Source of the DNA: Cupriavidus necator
GTDB taxonomy: Bacteria; Pseudomonadota; Gammaproteobacteria; Burkholderiales; Burkholderiaceae
Reading direction: 5' to 3'
DNA length: 64,000 bases
NCBI GenBank assembly: GCA_022041995.1
Contig: CP074381.1
Location: forward strand, 1,240,001-1,304,000
In this document: positions 1 to 9,335 of the stretch, piece by piece
How the letters are laid out: every line of letters starts with the position of its first letter
Numbering within the stretch: the first letter of the stretch is position 1
The notes under the pieces: generated by a model
What the model saw: only the letters and a program-made list of their open reading frames with translations
Told to the model about the DNA's origin: nothing
Databases searched by the model: none
Program-made: the position numbers and the translations under genes

Positions 1-309
1 GAACTGCTGGAGGAGACCGGCTACAGCGCGGCACGCTGGGACTACCTGACGCGCATCCACCCGGTCATCTCGTATTCCACTGAGTTCATCGACGTCTTCC
101 TGGCGCGCGACCTGACGCACGGCGAGGCGCAGCTCGACGACGGCGAGTTCCTGGAAACCTTTATCGCGCCGGTGGGGCAGGTGATCGATTGGGTGCGCAG
201 CGGCCGCATCACCGACGTAAAGACCATCATCGGCGCGTTCTGGCTGGAAAAAGTGATCTCGGGTGCCTGGCAACCGGGCGAACAGCCGCTGCCGCATTAC
301 GCCGTATAG
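1..309 (+). CDS. Nudix hydrolase, ADP-ribose pyrophosphatase type (3' part)
   Basis: The first 102 codons run open from the window edge to a TAG stop. The visible protein begins inside the Nudix box: ELLEETGY is the end of the REUxEExGU signature, whose glutamates bind the catalytic divalent metal. The rest resembles the C-terminal half of NudF-like ADP-ribose diphosphatases, which cleave ADP-ribose to AMP and ribose 5-phosphate in the cytoplasm. The start and the first half of the Nudix box lie outside the window, so the exact subfamily cannot be fixed. It is followed by a regulatory gap and then a DUF1178 gene on the same strand. Family assignment is good, substrate is inferred. Confidence 0.8.
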   Translation, partial: ELLEETGYSAARWDYLTRIHPVISYSTEFIDVFLARDLTHGEAQLDDGEFLETFIAPVGQVIDWVRSGRITDVKTIIGAFWLEKVISGAWQPGEQPLPHYAV

Positions 310-351
310 TGAGTAGTGAGCCGCGTGGATTCTGCGCCATGCGGCTGTCCC

Positions 352-390
352 GAACGGTCGTTCTAAAAAATTTAGCACGACCGTTCACAA
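352..390. promoter_or_regulatory. Paired TetR-type operator upstream of the acyl-CoA dehydrogenase operon
   Basis: GAACGGTCGT (352-361) and ACGACCGTTC (377-386) form a perfect 10-bp inverted repeat around an AT-rich 15-bp centre. Each arm can also be read as half of a TTTAG(A/C)ACGACCGTTC element. A close relative, TTAGCACGATCGTACG, lies at 34018-34033 before the 3-hydroxyacyl-CoA dehydrogenase gene. Short pseudo-palindromes with an ACGA(C/T)CGT core are typical of TetR-family regulators of acyl-CoA catabolism. The regulator itself is not in the window. The AT-rich stretch GATAATATAGC at 405-415 could hold the -10 of the promoter. Confidence 0.55.
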
Positions 391-436
391 AATTTCGATT
401 CGCGGATAATATAGCTTTTGACGGGCTGGAAAGATC

Positions 437-883
437 ATGAAGGTGCTCGACCTGCGCTGCGCGCATGACCATCGTTTCGAGGGCTGGTTTGCCTCTGAAG
501 AAGATGCGCAGTCGCAAATCTCGCGTGACCTCGTCCAATGCCCGGTCTGTGGCGACCACGCCGTGACGCGGCTGCCCAGCGCGCCGCGCCTGAACCTGTC
601 GGGCGCGACCGCGCGCGAAGGCAGCGCCAGGCCGGCGCAGCCGGCTGCCGCACCGGTGACACTGCAAGGGCTCTATATGAAGGCAGTGAAGCAGGTGCTG
701 GCACAGACCGAGGATGTTGGCGAGCGCTTTGCCGAAGAGGCAAGGCGCATGCACTATGACGAGGCGCCGGAACGCGGCATTCGCGGTTCGGCCTCGGCGG
801 AGGAGGTGCAGGCGCTGGCCGAAGAGGGCATCGAGACTTTCCCGCTCGTGGTGCCGGATGCGCTGAAGCAGACGGCTCACTGA
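437..883 (+). CDS. DUF1178 family protein
   Basis: This 148-residue protein starts MKVLDLRCAHDHRFEGWF and has a zinc-ribbon-like CPVCGD motif near residue 35, both features of the DUF1178 family found in alpha- and beta-proteobacteria. The N-terminal C-x-H-x-H pattern plus CxxC suggests metal binding. The rest is acidic and helical, with no signal peptide or membrane segment. No biochemical role is established for the family as far as I know. It is the first gene after the TetR-type operator and lies 93 bp ahead of two acyl-CoA dehydrogenases, so it is probably co-transcribed with them. Confidence 0.8.
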   Translation: MKVLDLRCAHDHRFEGWFASEEDAQSQISRDLVQCPVCGDHAVTRLPSAPRLNLSGATAREGSARPAQPAAAPVTLQGLYMKAVKQVLAQTEDVGERFAEEARRMHYDEAPERGIRGSASAEEVQALAEEGIETFPLVVPDALKQTAH

Positions 884-976
884 ATTGCGTCTTGTGCCCG
901 TTGCTGTCGGCGCTTGACGTGCAGGCAGAACAACCGCCGGCGGCCCCGCGCCAAGCCGGCACCACTGGAGACGGGC

Positions 977-2179
977 ATGGATCTCAACTACTCGGCGTCC
1001 GACAACGCCTTCCGCGAGGAAGTGCGTAGCTGGCTCGAAGCCAACTTGCCGGCGGACATCCGCAGCAAGATTCTCAACCACCGCCGTCCGAACCGCGACG
1101 ACCTGGTGCGCTGGCACAAGACCCTGGCCGGCAACGGCTGGTCGGCACCGCACTGGCCCGTCCAGTACGGCGGCACCGGCTGGAACGCCACCCAGCGCCA
1201 TATCTGGGATGAAGAGAATGCCCGCGTCGGCGCGCCCGGCGTGCTGCCGTTCGGCGTGGCGATGGTCGCGCCGGTGATCATGAAGTACGGCAGCGAGGAG
1301 CAAAAGTCGTACTACCTGCCGCGCATCCTGGACTGCACCGACTGGTGGTGCCAGGGCTATTCGGAGCCGGGCTCGGGTTCGGACCTGGCCTCGCTGAAGA
1401 CCCGTGCCGAGCTGACTTCGGACGGCAAGCATTACATCGTCAATGGCCAGAAGACCTGGACCACGCTCGGCCAGCACGCCGACATGATCTTCTGCCTGGT
1501 CCGCACCGACCCCGAAGCCAAGAAGCAAGAGGGCATCTCGTTCCTGCTGATCGACATGAAGACCCCGGGCATCACCGTGCGCCCGATCATCATGCTCGAC
1601 GAAGAGCATGAAGTGAACGAAGTCTTCTTCGACAACGTCAAGGTGCCGGTCGAGAACCGCGTCGGCGAAGAAAACAAGGGCTGGACCTACGCCAAGTACC
1701 TGCTGGGCCACGAGCGCACCGGCATTGCCCGCGTGGGCAACTCCAAGCGCGAGCTGGGCTTCCTCAAGCGCGTGGCGCGCCAGCAGCAGAAGAACGGCAA
1801 GCCGTTGCTGGAGGATCCGGTGTTCGGCGCCAAGGTGGCCGCGCTGGAAATCGAACTGATGGCGCTGGAAATCACCGTGCTGCGCGTGGTCTCGAGCGAA
1901 GCCGCCGGCAAGGGCCCTGGCCCCGAGGCCTCGATGCTCAAGATCAAGGGCACCGAGATCCAGCAGCTGCTGACCGAGCTGATGGTCGAGGCCGTCGGCC
2001 CGTACGCCCAGCCGTTCGACACCGCCTATCTGGAGTGCGAGACCGAGCACGCCGTGACCGGCTACGACGACGCCGCGCCGCTGGCCGCGTACTACTTCAA
2101 CTATCGCAAGACCTCCATCTATGGCGGGTCCAACGAAATTCAGAAGAACATCATCAGCCAGATGATTCTGGGGCTGTGA
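977..2179 (+). CDS. Acyl-CoA dehydrogenase (large, N-terminally complete)
   Basis: This 400-residue FAD-dependent acyl-CoA dehydrogenase oxidises an acyl-CoA to the 2-enoyl-CoA and passes electrons to ETF. The typical ACAD order is visible: an N-terminal helical domain, the FAD/substrate-contacting GYSEPGSGSDLASL near residue 130, a TWTT beta-domain segment, and a C-terminal YGGSNEIQKNI motif. An upstream in-frame ATG at 914 exists, but ATG 977 has a GGAG at 967-970 and matches the normal family N-terminus (MDLNYSASDNAFREEV). The gene is 13 bp ahead of a second, shorter ACAD. Such large-plus-small pairs often act together as heteromers on unusual acyl-CoAs. The substrate is unknown. Confidence 0.9.
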   Translation: MDLNYSASDNAFREEVRSWLEANLPADIRSKILNHRRPNRDDLVRWHKTLAGNGWSAPHWPVQYGGTGWNATQRHIWDEENARVGAPGVLPFGVAMVAPVIMKYGSEEQKSYYLPRILDCTDWWCQGYSEPGSGSDLASLKTRAELTSDGKHYIVNGQKTWTTLGQHADMIFCLVRTDPEAKKQEGISFLLIDMKTPGITVRPIIMLDEEHEVNEVFFDNVKVPVENRVGEENKGWTYAKYLLGHERTGIARVGNSKRELGFLKRVARQQQKNGKPLLEDPVFGAKVAALEIELMALEITVLRVVSSEAAGKGPGPEASMLKIKGTEIQQLLTELMVEAVGPYAQPFDTAYLECETEHAVTGYDDAAPLAAYYFNYRKTSIYGGSNEIQKNIISQMILGL

Positions 2180-2192
2180 GGAGACACGCAAC

Positions 2193-3311
2193 ATGAACTT
2201 CAATCTCAGCGACGAACAGAAGCAGCTGGCCGACGCCGTCCACCGTTTCATCGACAAGGACTACGGCTTCGAGTCCCGCAAGAAGAACTACGAAAGCGCC
2301 GCCGGCTATGGCGACGCGGCCTGGGGCTCGCTGGTCGAGCTCGGCCTGACCGCGCTGCCGGTGCCGGAAGCGCAGGGCGGCTTCGCGGGCAAGGCCCTGG
2401 ACATGATGGTGGTGCAGCAGGAGCTGGGCCGCGGCCTGATCGTGGAGCCGTACCTGGCCACGGTGGCGGGCGCCTACGCCCTGGGCCTGGCCGGTGGCCA
2501 GGATGCGCTGCTGGAGCAGGTCGCCGGCGGCGAGCTGAAGCTGGCCGTGGCCTTCAATGAGCCGCAGGCGCGCTATGAACTGAACAACGTGCGCGTCACC
2601 GCCCGCGACGGCAAGCTCAGCGGCCGCAAGGTCGTGGTGGTGCACGGCGGCCAGGCCGACAAGCTGATCGTGTCGGCCCGCAGCAGCGGTGCCGAAGCTG
2701 ACCAGGATGGCATCTCGCTGTTCCTGGTGGATGCCAGCGGCGCCGGCGTCAGCATCAAGGACTACCGCACCATCGACAATCTGCGCGCGGCCGACATCAC
2801 CTTCCAGGATGCCCCCGCGCAACTGCTGGGCGAAGCCGGCAAGGCCTTCCCGGTGATCGAGCAGGTGGCCGACTATGCTGCCGTGCTGCTGTGCGCCGAG
2901 GCCGTGGGCGTGATGGATACGCTCAATGCCGCCACGCTGGAATATGCCAAGACGCGCCAGCAGTTCGGCGTGCCGATCGCTCGCTTCCAGGCGCTGCAGC
3001 ACCGCATGGTGGAGATGTTCATCCACGCCGAGCAGTCGCGCTCGATCACGCTGCTGGCTGCGGCCCGCTTCGAGGAAGCGACGCCGGAAGAGCGCCGCCG
3101 CTATGTCTCCGCCGCCAAGGCGCGCGTGGGGCAGGCAGCGCGCACGGTCGGCCAGGAGGCCGTGCAGATCCATGGCGGCATGGGCGTGACCAACGAACTG
3201 CCGGCCGCGCACATGTTCAAGCGGCTGACGCTGATCAACACCACCTTCGGTGACGTGGATCACCACCTGGGCAGGTTTGCTGCCCAGCCGGGGTTCCAGG
3301 AAGCTGCCTGA
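2193..3311 (+). CDS. Acyl-CoA dehydrogenase (small partner)
   Basis: A 372-residue acyl-CoA dehydrogenase family protein, shorter and more divergent than its upstream neighbour. It has the N-terminal helical domain, a beta-domain with reduced FAD-loop conservation, and the C-terminal motif QIHGGMGVTNELPAAHMFKRL. In place of the usual catalytic Glu segment the helix reads EAVGVMDTLNAATLEYAKTRQQFG, where ARQQFG-type ACAD conservation is clear. It sits 13 bp after the first ACAD with a GAGG-type ribosome site (2179-2182) and is followed by a strong terminator. I infer that the two ACADs form one functional unit. Confidence 0.9.
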   Translation: MNFNLSDEQKQLADAVHRFIDKDYGFESRKKNYESAAGYGDAAWGSLVELGLTALPVPEAQGGFAGKALDMMVVQQELGRGLIVEPYLATVAGAYALGLAGGQDALLEQVAGGELKLAVAFNEPQARYELNNVRVTARDGKLSGRKVVVVHGGQADKLIVSARSSGAEADQDGISLFLVDASGAGVSIKDYRTIDNLRAADITFQDAPAQLLGEAGKAFPVIEQVADYAAVLLCAEAVGVMDTLNAATLEYAKTRQQFGVPIARFQALQHRMVEMFIHAEQSRSITLLAAARFEEATPEERRRYVSAAKARVGQAARTVGQEAVQIHGGMGVTNELPAAHMFKRLTLINTTFGDVDHHLGRFAAQPGFQEAA

Positions 3312-3327
3312 TCCTGCCAGTCCAGTC

Positions 3328-3359
3328 AAAACCGCGCTGTAGTCCAGGCGCGGTTTTTT
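3328..3359 (+). terminator. Rho-independent terminator after the acyl-CoA dehydrogenase pair
   Basis: AAAACCGCGC (3328-3337) pairs with GCGCGGTTTT (3348-3357) around a 10-nt loop, and the T-run continues to 3359. It separates the ACAD pair from the two MaoC genes. Confidence 0.8.
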
Positions 3360-3476
3360 CTTTGGGGACCGTTAGGGGCGGGTTCGGTAAATACGGACGC
3401 CAGCCCCCGGCGGCCATGCGATCATGGCCTGGACAAACCTAAGGCCCTGGCGCCAATCACTACAGAGAGACAACCG

Positions 3477-3920
3477 ATGCTGTATTTCGAGGACTTTGAA
3501 GCCGGCAGCCGCCGCGAACTGGGTTCGTACCTCGTCACCGAGGAAGAAATCCTGGCCTTTGCCCGCCAGTACGATCCGCAGCCGTTCCACATCGACAAGG
3601 AAGCCGCAGCCAAGAGCATCTATGGCGGCGTGATCTCGAGCGGCTGGATGACGTGCTCGATCATGATGCGGCTGCTGGTGCTGAGCACCACCGGCAAATC
3701 TGCCAGCATGGGCTCGCCTGGCGTGGACGAGATCCGCTGGCTCAAGCCCGTCTATGCAGGCGACACGCTCACCGTCGTGCTGAATGTGCTCGATACCCGC
3801 CCGTCGCAGTCCAAGCCGGACCGCGGCGTGGTCCACACCCAGTGGGAAGCCACCAACCAGCGCGGCGAACTGGTCTGCACCGTCAAGGGCATGGGCATGT
3901 ACGGCCGCCGGCCCGCCTGA
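3477..3920 (+). CDS. MaoC family (R)-hydratase, hot-dog fold
   Basis: A 147-residue protein with the MaoC hydratase-2 motif [16 protein letters not shown] near residues 29-43, where D and H form the catalytic dyad that hydrates 2-enoyl-CoA to (R)-3-hydroxyacyl-CoA. A conserved YGGVISSGW turn follows. The length matches single-domain MaoC proteins. It starts at an ATG after an AGAGAGAC ribosome site at 3463-3470. A second MaoC gene begins 35 bp downstream, so a two-subunit hydratase is possible. Association with the ACAD genes is by position. The substrate is not evident. Confidence 0.88.
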   Translation: MLYFEDFEAGSRRELGSYLVTEEEILAFARQYDPQPFHIDKEAAAKSIYGGVISSGWMTCSIMMRLLVLSTTGKSASMGSPGVDEIRWLKPVYAGDTLTVVLNVLDTRPSQSKPDRGVVHTQWEATNQRGELVCTVKGMGMYGRRPA

Positions 3921-3955
3921 GAACACTCAACCCACCCATCGAGGAGACAACCGAC

Positions 3956-4432
3956 ATGCGCACCATCGCATCGCTTGAAGAACTGGAAGGCCTGCAGGGC
4001 CAGGAGGTCGCGGTCAGCGACTGGATCGAGGTGACCCAGCAGCAGGTCAACCAGTTTGCCGATGCCACCGGCGACCATCAGTGGATCCACATCGACGTGG
4101 AGCGCGCGAAGAAGGAGTCGCCCTATGGCGGCCCGATCGCGCACGGCTTCCTGACGCTGTCGCTGCTGCCCAAGTTCATGCACAACGCGCTGTACATGCC
4201 GTCGAAGATCGGCGTCAACTACGGCCTGAATCGCGTGCGCTTCACGGCACCCGTGCCCGTGGGCAGCAAGCTGCGCGCCCGCATCAAGCTGCTGAAAGTC
4301 GAGCGGCTCGATCCACTGCCGAAGTCGCCCGAGCTGGTGGGCGCCCAGTCAACCTGGGAAGTCACGGTGGAGCGCGAGGGCAGCGACCGTCCGGTCTGCG
4401 TTGCCGAGTCGATCACGCGCCGCTACGGGTGA
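3956..4432 (+). CDS. MaoC family dehydratase
   Basis: A 158-residue hot-dog protein of the MaoC/NodN branch. The signature FADATGDHQWIHID (about residues 38-51) contains the D-x4-H catalytic pair, followed by YGGPIAHGFLTLSL, the usual second half of the motif. ATG 3956 is preceded by GAGGAGA at 3941-3947, which fixes the start over longer in-frame possibilities upstream. It is predicted to hydrate short-chain enoyl-CoA. It is the last gene of this acyl-CoA block, and about 600 bp without a convincing gene follow. Confidence 0.88.
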   Translation: MRTIASLEELEGLQGQEVAVSDWIEVTQQQVNQFADATGDHQWIHIDVERAKKESPYGGPIAHGFLTLSLLPKFMHNALYMPSKIGVNYGLNRVRFTAPVPVGSKLRARIKLLKVERLDPLPKSPELVGAQSTWEVTVEREGSDRPVCVAESITRRYG

Positions 4433-5034
4433 TGGATACGCAGGTATGACGCGGTGCGACAATATGCCACACAGGCATGTCGCGCCACCTGGAGGCCGCC
4501 TAATGCGCGGCTTTCCGCATTTTTCGGAGCCGATTTGTGACGTTGATGCCGGTCAAATGCTGCTTTGCAGTCTTGTGCGTCGATTGTCCGTTTTGCTGAA
4601 CAGTGTGTTCTGTGCCGTTGGGTTTACCCTAATGTTGCGTTGCGGTACAGTCGCGCCCACGATGTTTTACGTGTTGCGCTCCCCGGCCGAAAACCGCGCT
4701 TGCCATGAAGGCAAGTCTGTCGGGAAGCGCAAAAACCTCGTATTCCAACGCTACCCGGCCGCTGTACTGAGCCGGGACCGTTCGCGGTTTCGGCCAGGTG
4801 CCGCAGCGCCGGCAAGGTCCTACAGGGCCTGCAGCGCACGCAGTCAGTTGTCCTTCCGTGTTCATGGCGTTGCAAGGCCGCATGGTCATCCGGCGTTAGA
4901 TCCGCCGCCAGACCGCAACGCCAGCTAAGGACACGTCCTTCCGGTTTTCCCTCAGCCCCACGCCTCTTGCGCGAGCATCAGGCGGTTTAGCCACGCTTTT
5001 GCCCGAAGCGCGGTGTAACCAAACCAGTCGTGAC
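4433..5034. other. Long non-coding upstream region of cyoABCD
   Basis: No convincing gene lies in these 602 bp. One open frame (4401-4928) is Arg/Ser-rich, overlaps the MaoC end and has no recognisable domain. The stretch holds an FNR/ANR-like box at 4543-4556 and, nearer the MaoC stop, an imperfect dyad (GCGACA at 4457-4462, ATGCC at 4465-4469 against GGCATGTCGC at 4474-4483). The length suggests a long leader or several promoters for the oxidase operon. I could not assign a clear -35/-10 pair. Confidence 0.5.
4543..4556. promoter_or_regulatory. Candidate ANR/FNR box upstream of cyoA
   Basis: TTGAT-gccg-GTCAA differs from the FNR/ANR consensus TTGAT-N4-ATCAA at one position. In pseudomonads, cyo oxidase genes are repressed by ANR at low oxygen, so the context fits. 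The box lies about 480 bp before the cyoA start, which is far for direct control unless transcription begins close by. Confidence 0.4.
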
Positions 5035-6003
5035 ATGAAGAAACCCATACTGCCGCGTTGCACGCGGTTCCTGCCCTGCCTTGGCCTGCTCCTGCTCGCC
5101 GGCTGCAACATGACGCTGCTCGACCCGAAAGGGCAGGTCGGCGTCGACATCAAAGGCATCATCCTGATTGCCACCTGGCTGATGCTGCTGGTGGTGGTGC
5201 CGGTGATCGTCCTGACGCTGGTGTTTGCCTGGAAGTACCGCGCCAGCAATACCTCGGCACGCTATGAACCCGACTGGTCGCACTCCACCGCGATCGAAGT
5301 GGTGGTGTGGCTGATTCCCTGTCTGATCATCATTGCGCTGGGCATCATCACCTGGAAGTCCTCGCACGACCTGGACCCGTACAAGCCGCTCGAATCCAGC
5401 AAGAAGCCGGTCACCGTCGAGGTGGTGGCGCTGAACTGGAAGTGGCTGTTCATCTATCCGGAACTGAAGATCGCCACGGTCAACCAGATCGCCTTCCCGG
5501 TCGACACACCGGTGAACTTCAAGATCACCTCGGATTCGATCATGAATTCGTTCTTCATCCCGCAACTGGGCAGCCAGGTGTACGCCATGGCAGGGATGGA
5601 GACCAAGCTCCACCTGATCGCCAACGAAGCCGGCTCCTATGACGGCGTGTCCGCCAACTACAGCGGCGGCGGCTTTTCGGGCATGAAGTTCAAGGCGGTC
5701 GCCATGTCGAACTATGAGTTCGACCAGTGGGTCGCCAAGGTTCGCGCCTCGTCCACCGAACTGGGCGTTGAAGGCTACAAGACGCTGGCACAGCCCAGCG
5801 AGAAAGAGCCGGTCACGTACTACGGCAAGGTGGAAGACAAGCTCTTCCACAACATCTTGCACAAGTACATGGACCACAGCGGCGCTGCGCTGGCCGCCGA
5901 CGGGTTCAAGGGCGGCCCGATCTGCACGTCGCGCAACACCCTCGGTGAAGAGCAGCTGTCGATGACCACGCCGGCCAAGCTGGCGCTGGGCGCGCAATCC
6001 TAG
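5035..6003 (+). CDS. cyoA: Cytochrome o ubiquinol oxidase subunit II
   Basis: A 322-residue membrane lipoprotein, the subunit II of the bo3-type quinol oxidase that reduces oxygen and pumps protons. The signal sequence ends in the lipobox LLAGC (Cys24). Two membrane helices follow (about residues 40-62 and 84-104), then a periplasmic cupredoxin domain with [10 protein letters not shown] and [15 protein letters not shown]. As in CyoA, the CuA ligands of cytochrome c oxidases are absent, which indicates quinol rather than cytochrome c as donor. An alternative in-frame ATG at 4999 adds 12 residues that would disturb the signal peptide. First gene of cyoABCD, 5 bp before cyoB. Confidence 0.93.
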   Translation: MKKPILPRCTRFLPCLGLLLLAGCNMTLLDPKGQVGVDIKGIILIATWLMLLVVVPVIVLTLVFAWKYRASNTSARYEPDWSHSTAIEVVVWLIPCLIIIALGIITWKSSHDLDPYKPLESSKKPVTVEVVALNWKWLFIYPELKIATVNQIAFPVDTPVNFKITSDSIMNSFFIPQLGSQVYAMAGMETKLHLIANEAGSYDGVSANYSGGGFSGMKFKAVAMSNYEFDQWVAKVRASSTELGVEGYKTLAQPSEKEPVTYYGKVEDKLFHNILHKYMDHSGAALAADGFKGGPICTSRNTLGEEQLSMTTPAKLALGAQS

Positions 6004-6008
6004 GAGCA

Positions 6009-7984
6009 ATGATGTTTGGCAAGTTGAGTTTGTCGGCGATTCCGTTTCATGAGCCGATCATCATGGTCGTTCTGGCCGGCGTCGCCCTGGGCGGGGCCGC
6101 GCTGCTAGGCGCGATCACCTATTTCAAGAAGTGGGGCTACCTCTGGAACGAGTGGTTCACCTCGGTCGACCACAAGAAGATCGGCGTGATGTACTGCCTG
6201 GTCGCCCTGGTCATGCTGCTGCGCGGCTTTTCCGACGCGATCATGATGCGCGCCCAGCTGGCGCTCGCCACCAATGGCGCGACCGGCGTGCTGCCGCCTG
6301 AGCACTACGACCAGATCTTCACCGCCCATGGCGTGATCATGATCTTCTTCGTGGCCATGCCGCTGATGACCGGCCTGATGAACCTGGTCGTGCCGCTGCA
6401 GATCGGCGCGCGCGACGTGGCCTTCCCGTTCCTGAACACGCTCTCCTTCTGGCTGTTCGTGTCGGGCGCCATGCTGGTCAACATCTCGCTGGGCGTCGGT
6501 GAATTCGCCAAGACCGGCTGGCTGGCCTACCCGCCGCTGTCGGGGCTGGACTACAGCCCGGGGGTAGGGGTGGACTATTACCTCTGGAGCTTGCAGATCT
6601 CAGGCCTGGGCACGCTGCTGACCGGCGTGAACTTCCTGGTGACGATCCTGCGCATGCGCGCGCCGGGCATGACGCTGATGCGCATGCCGGTGTTCACCTG
6701 GACCGCGCTGTGCACCAACGTGCTGATCGTGGCCGCCTTCCCGGTGCTGACCGTGACCCTGGCGCTGCTGGGCCTGGACCGCTACGTCGGTACACACTTC
6801 TTCACGAACGACGGTGGCGGCAACGCCATGATGTACGTGAACCTGATCTGGATCTGGGCCACCCCGAGGTGTACATCCTGATCCTGCCGGCGTTCGGCAT
6901 CTTCTCTGAAGTGATCGCCACGTTCTCGGGCAAGAAGCTGTTCGGCTACAAGGGCATGGTGTACGCGACCGCCGCCATCATGGTGCTGTCGTTCATCGTG
7001 TGGCTGCACCACTTCTTCACGATGGGTTCGGGCGCCAACGTCAACGCGTTCTTCGGCATCACCACCATGATCATCTCCATCCCGACCGGGGTGAAGATCT
7101 TCAACTGGCTGTTCACCATGTACCGCGGCCGGGTCCAGATGACCTCGCCGGTGCTGTGGACGCTGGGCTTCATGATCACCTTCGTGATCGGCGGCATGAC
7201 CGGCGTGCTGATGGCCGTGCCGGCCGCGGACTTCGTGCTGCACAACAGCCTGTTCCTGATTGCCCACTTCCACAACGTGATCATCGGCGGCGTGCTGTTC
7301 GGCTACCTGGCCGGCATCACCTACTGGTGGCCGAAGGCGTTCGGCTTCAAGCTGAACGAGCGCCTGGGCAAGTGCGCCTTCTGGTGCTGGCTGGTCGGCT
7401 TCTACTTTGCCTTCATGCCGCTGTACGTGCTGGGCCTGATGGGCATGACCCGCCGCCTGAACCACACCGATAACCCGGCCTGGACGCCGTGGCTGTACCT
7501 GGCCGTGGTGGGCGTGGTGTTCGTGGCGCTGGGCATCTTCTTCCAGGTGCTGCAGATCGTGGTGTCGATCCGCGACCGCAAGAAGCTGGCCGACGTGACC
7601 GGCGACCCGTGGGGCGGCCGCACCCTGGAGTGGGCCACCTCGTCGCCGCCGCCGTTCTACAACTTCGCGCACACCCCGGTGGTGCGTGACCTGGACGCGT
7701 TCGCCGACATGAAGGCCCGCGGCGAGACCCTGCCGACCGAAGGCTTCGAGAAGATCCACATGCCCAGGAACACGGGCGCGGGCTTCATCATCGGCGCCTT
7801 CAGCCTGGTGTTCGGCTTTGCCCTGACCTGGCATATCTGGTGGATGGCCATCGTTGGCCTGGTGGGCATGGTGTGGGCGTTCATCCACCGCAGCAACGAC
7901 GACCATATTGACTACTACGTGCCGGCCACCGAGGTCGAGCAGATCGAAACGCGCCATCTGCAGCGCATTGCTTCGCAGGCCTAA
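6009..7984 (+). CDS. cyoB: Cytochrome o ubiquinol oxidase subunit I (one-base frameshift)
   Basis: The catalytic haem-copper subunit, with the low-spin haem, haem o3 and CuB in a many-helix membrane protein. The first part (6009-6881) carries [23 protein letters not shown] and [13 protein letters not shown]. The part read one frame back carries the CuB motif [22 protein letters not shown] and [11 protein letters not shown]. The frame breaks at 6856-6858, where TGGGCCAC stands for the expected TGGGGCCAC (W-G-H-P-E-V). Restoring one G gives 658 residues, close to E. coli CyoB. Nothing else is decayed, so a sequence error is more likely than a pseudogene, especially as the operon partners are intact. 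Confidence 0.92.
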
Positions 7985-7989
7985 GAACC

Positions 7990-8634
7990 ATGTCGACTCA
8001 AGTCCTAGACCGCATCCCCGCGCAGGCAGGCGCCTCGGCTCACGCTGACGCGCACGGCCATGACCATGCGCACCACGATACCAGTGCCAATACGGTGTAT
8101 GGCTTCTGGATCTACCTGATGAGCGACTGCATCATCTTCGCCGGACTGTTCGCGGCCTTCGCCGTGCTGCGCGGCGAACTGGCAGGCGGCCCGTCGGCGA
8201 AGGAGCTGTTCGAGCTCAACTACGTGCTGGTGGAGACCTTCATCCTGCTGTTCTCCTCGATCACGTACGGCATGGCGATGATCTCGCTGCAGAACCGCAG
8301 CCTGAGCCGCGTGCAGGTGTGGCTCGGCGTCACGTTCCTGCTGGGCCTGGCCTTCATGGCGATGGAAATCAACGAGTTCCATCACCTGATCGCCGAGGGC
8401 GCCGGCCCGGGCCGCAGCGCGTTCCTGTCGTCGTTCTTCACCCTGGTCGGCACCCACGGCCTGCACGTTGCCAGCGGCATGTTGTGGATGATCGTGCTGA
8501 TGTGGCAACTGTCGAAGAAGGGCATCACCCCGACCCTGACCAAGCGCCTGACCTGCCTGTCGCTGTTCTGGCACTTCCTGGACGTGGTCTGGATCGGCGT
8601 GTTTACCGTGGTCTACCTGATGGGACATCTGTGA
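7990..8634 (+). CDS. cyoC: Cytochrome o ubiquinol oxidase subunit III
   Basis: A 214-residue integral membrane protein with five predicted helices. It contains the subunit III signatures [21 protein letters not shown] and [19 protein letters not shown] followed by [16 protein letters not shown]. It stabilises the oxidase core and is not itself redox-active. The N-terminus (residues 17-30) is unusually His/Asp-rich ([14 protein letters not shown]) compared with the E. coli protein. It begins 5 bp after cyoB, and its stop overlaps the start of cyoD by one base (TGATG), so translation is likely coupled. Confidence 0.93.
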   Translation: MSTQVLDRIPAQAGASAHADAHGHDHAHHDTSANTVYGFWIYLMSDCIIFAGLFAAFAVLRGELAGGPSAKELFELNYVLVETFILLFSSITYGMAMISLQNRSLSRVQVWLGVTFLLGLAFMAMEINEFHHLIAEGAGPGRSAFLSSFFTLVGTHGLHVASGMLWMIVLMWQLSKKGITPTLTKRLTCLSLFWHFLDVVWIGVFTVVYLMGHL

Positions 8635-9002
8635 TGGCACAACACAACGCACCGGCGGCGCACGGCGCCCACGACTCGCACGATTCGCACGCGGGCCACG
8701 ACACCCACGCCAGCTTCAAGTCCTACGCGATCGGCTTCATCCTGGCCGTGATCCTGACCGTGATCCCGTTCAAGCTCGTGATGGACGGCAGCATGGACAA
8801 GGGCACCATCCTCTGGATCATCCTCGGCATGGCCGTGGTCCAGATGCTGGTCCACCTGAAGTACTTCCTGCACCTGGACTCGTCGTCCGAGCAGCGCAGC
8901 AACGTGATCGCGCTGCTGTTCACGGCGCTGATCCTGGTGATCGTGGTGGCGGGTTCGCTGTGGATCATGCACAACCTGAATGCCAACATGATGGTGATGT
9001 AA
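8634..9002 (+). CDS. cyoD: Cytochrome o ubiquinol oxidase subunit IV
   Basis: A 122-residue protein with three membrane helices and the CyoD core SFKSYAIGFILAVILT, VHLKYFLHLD and NVIALLFTALILVIVVAGSLW. Subunit IV assists CuB insertion into subunit I in E. coli. The N-terminal 25 residues are His-rich (HDSHDSHAGHDTH), echoing the His-rich end of cyoC. The gene begins at the ATG of the TGATG overlap with cyoC. It is the last gene before a strong terminator. No cyoE (haem o synthase) follows here, so that function must be encoded elsewhere. Confidence 0.92.
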   Translation: MAQHNAPAAHGAHDSHDSHAGHDTHASFKSYAIGFILAVILTVIPFKLVMDGSMDKGTILWIILGMAVVQMLVHLKYFLHLDSSSEQRSNVIALLFTALILVIVVAGSLWIMHNLNANMMVM

Positions 9003-9023
9003 GGATCCAGCGTCCTGGTATCG

Positions 9024-9053
9024 AAAACGGGGCCCCGCGAGGGGCCCCGTTTT
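9024..9053 (+). terminator. Terminator of cyoABCD
   Basis: AAAACGGGGCCCC (9024-9036) pairs perfectly with GGGGCCCCGTTTT (9041-9053) across a GCGA loop. It begins 22 bp after cyoD and isolates the oxidase operon from the urea cluster. Confidence 0.9.
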
Positions 9054-9249
9054 CATTTCCGCGCTGGATTACCTGTCGCCCTGCGTTCTATGCGCGGGCT
9101 TTTTAAAACATCCGAATCGGTGTTAAGCGTTTGCTTACCCAAGCGATCGATTCTGGCGCACGCCCGCATTCCTGACGTCCGATAGCGGGCGCGATGCACC
9201 ACCGCTGCGCTGGTTTGCGTCAGCGCACTGTCTCGGTGCCCCGCAGGCA

Positions 9250-9266
9250 TGCACGGCCGTGGTGCG
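9250..9266. promoter_or_regulatory. NtrC-type enhancer site upstream of urtA
   Basis: TGCACG-gccgt-GGTGCG matches the NtrC consensus TGCACC-N5-GGTGCA at 10 of 12 defined positions, with the correct 5-bp spacer, and is embedded in a wider GCATGC dyad. It lies about 70 bp upstream of the sigma-54 promoter at 9336, a normal place for an enhancer. I infer activation of urea uptake and hydrolysis under nitrogen limitation. Confidence 0.6.
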
Positions 9267-9335
9267 CATGCGGACCGCTGGCCCGGTTTGCCCATGCAGG
9301 CCGCTTGTGGCCGGGCGGTGGCTGGTCCGGCCCCA

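Noticed and set aside
4401..4928. A 175-codon frame upstream of cyoA
   Set aside because: It overlaps the MaoC stop, has skewed composition and no recognisable domain or ribosome site.
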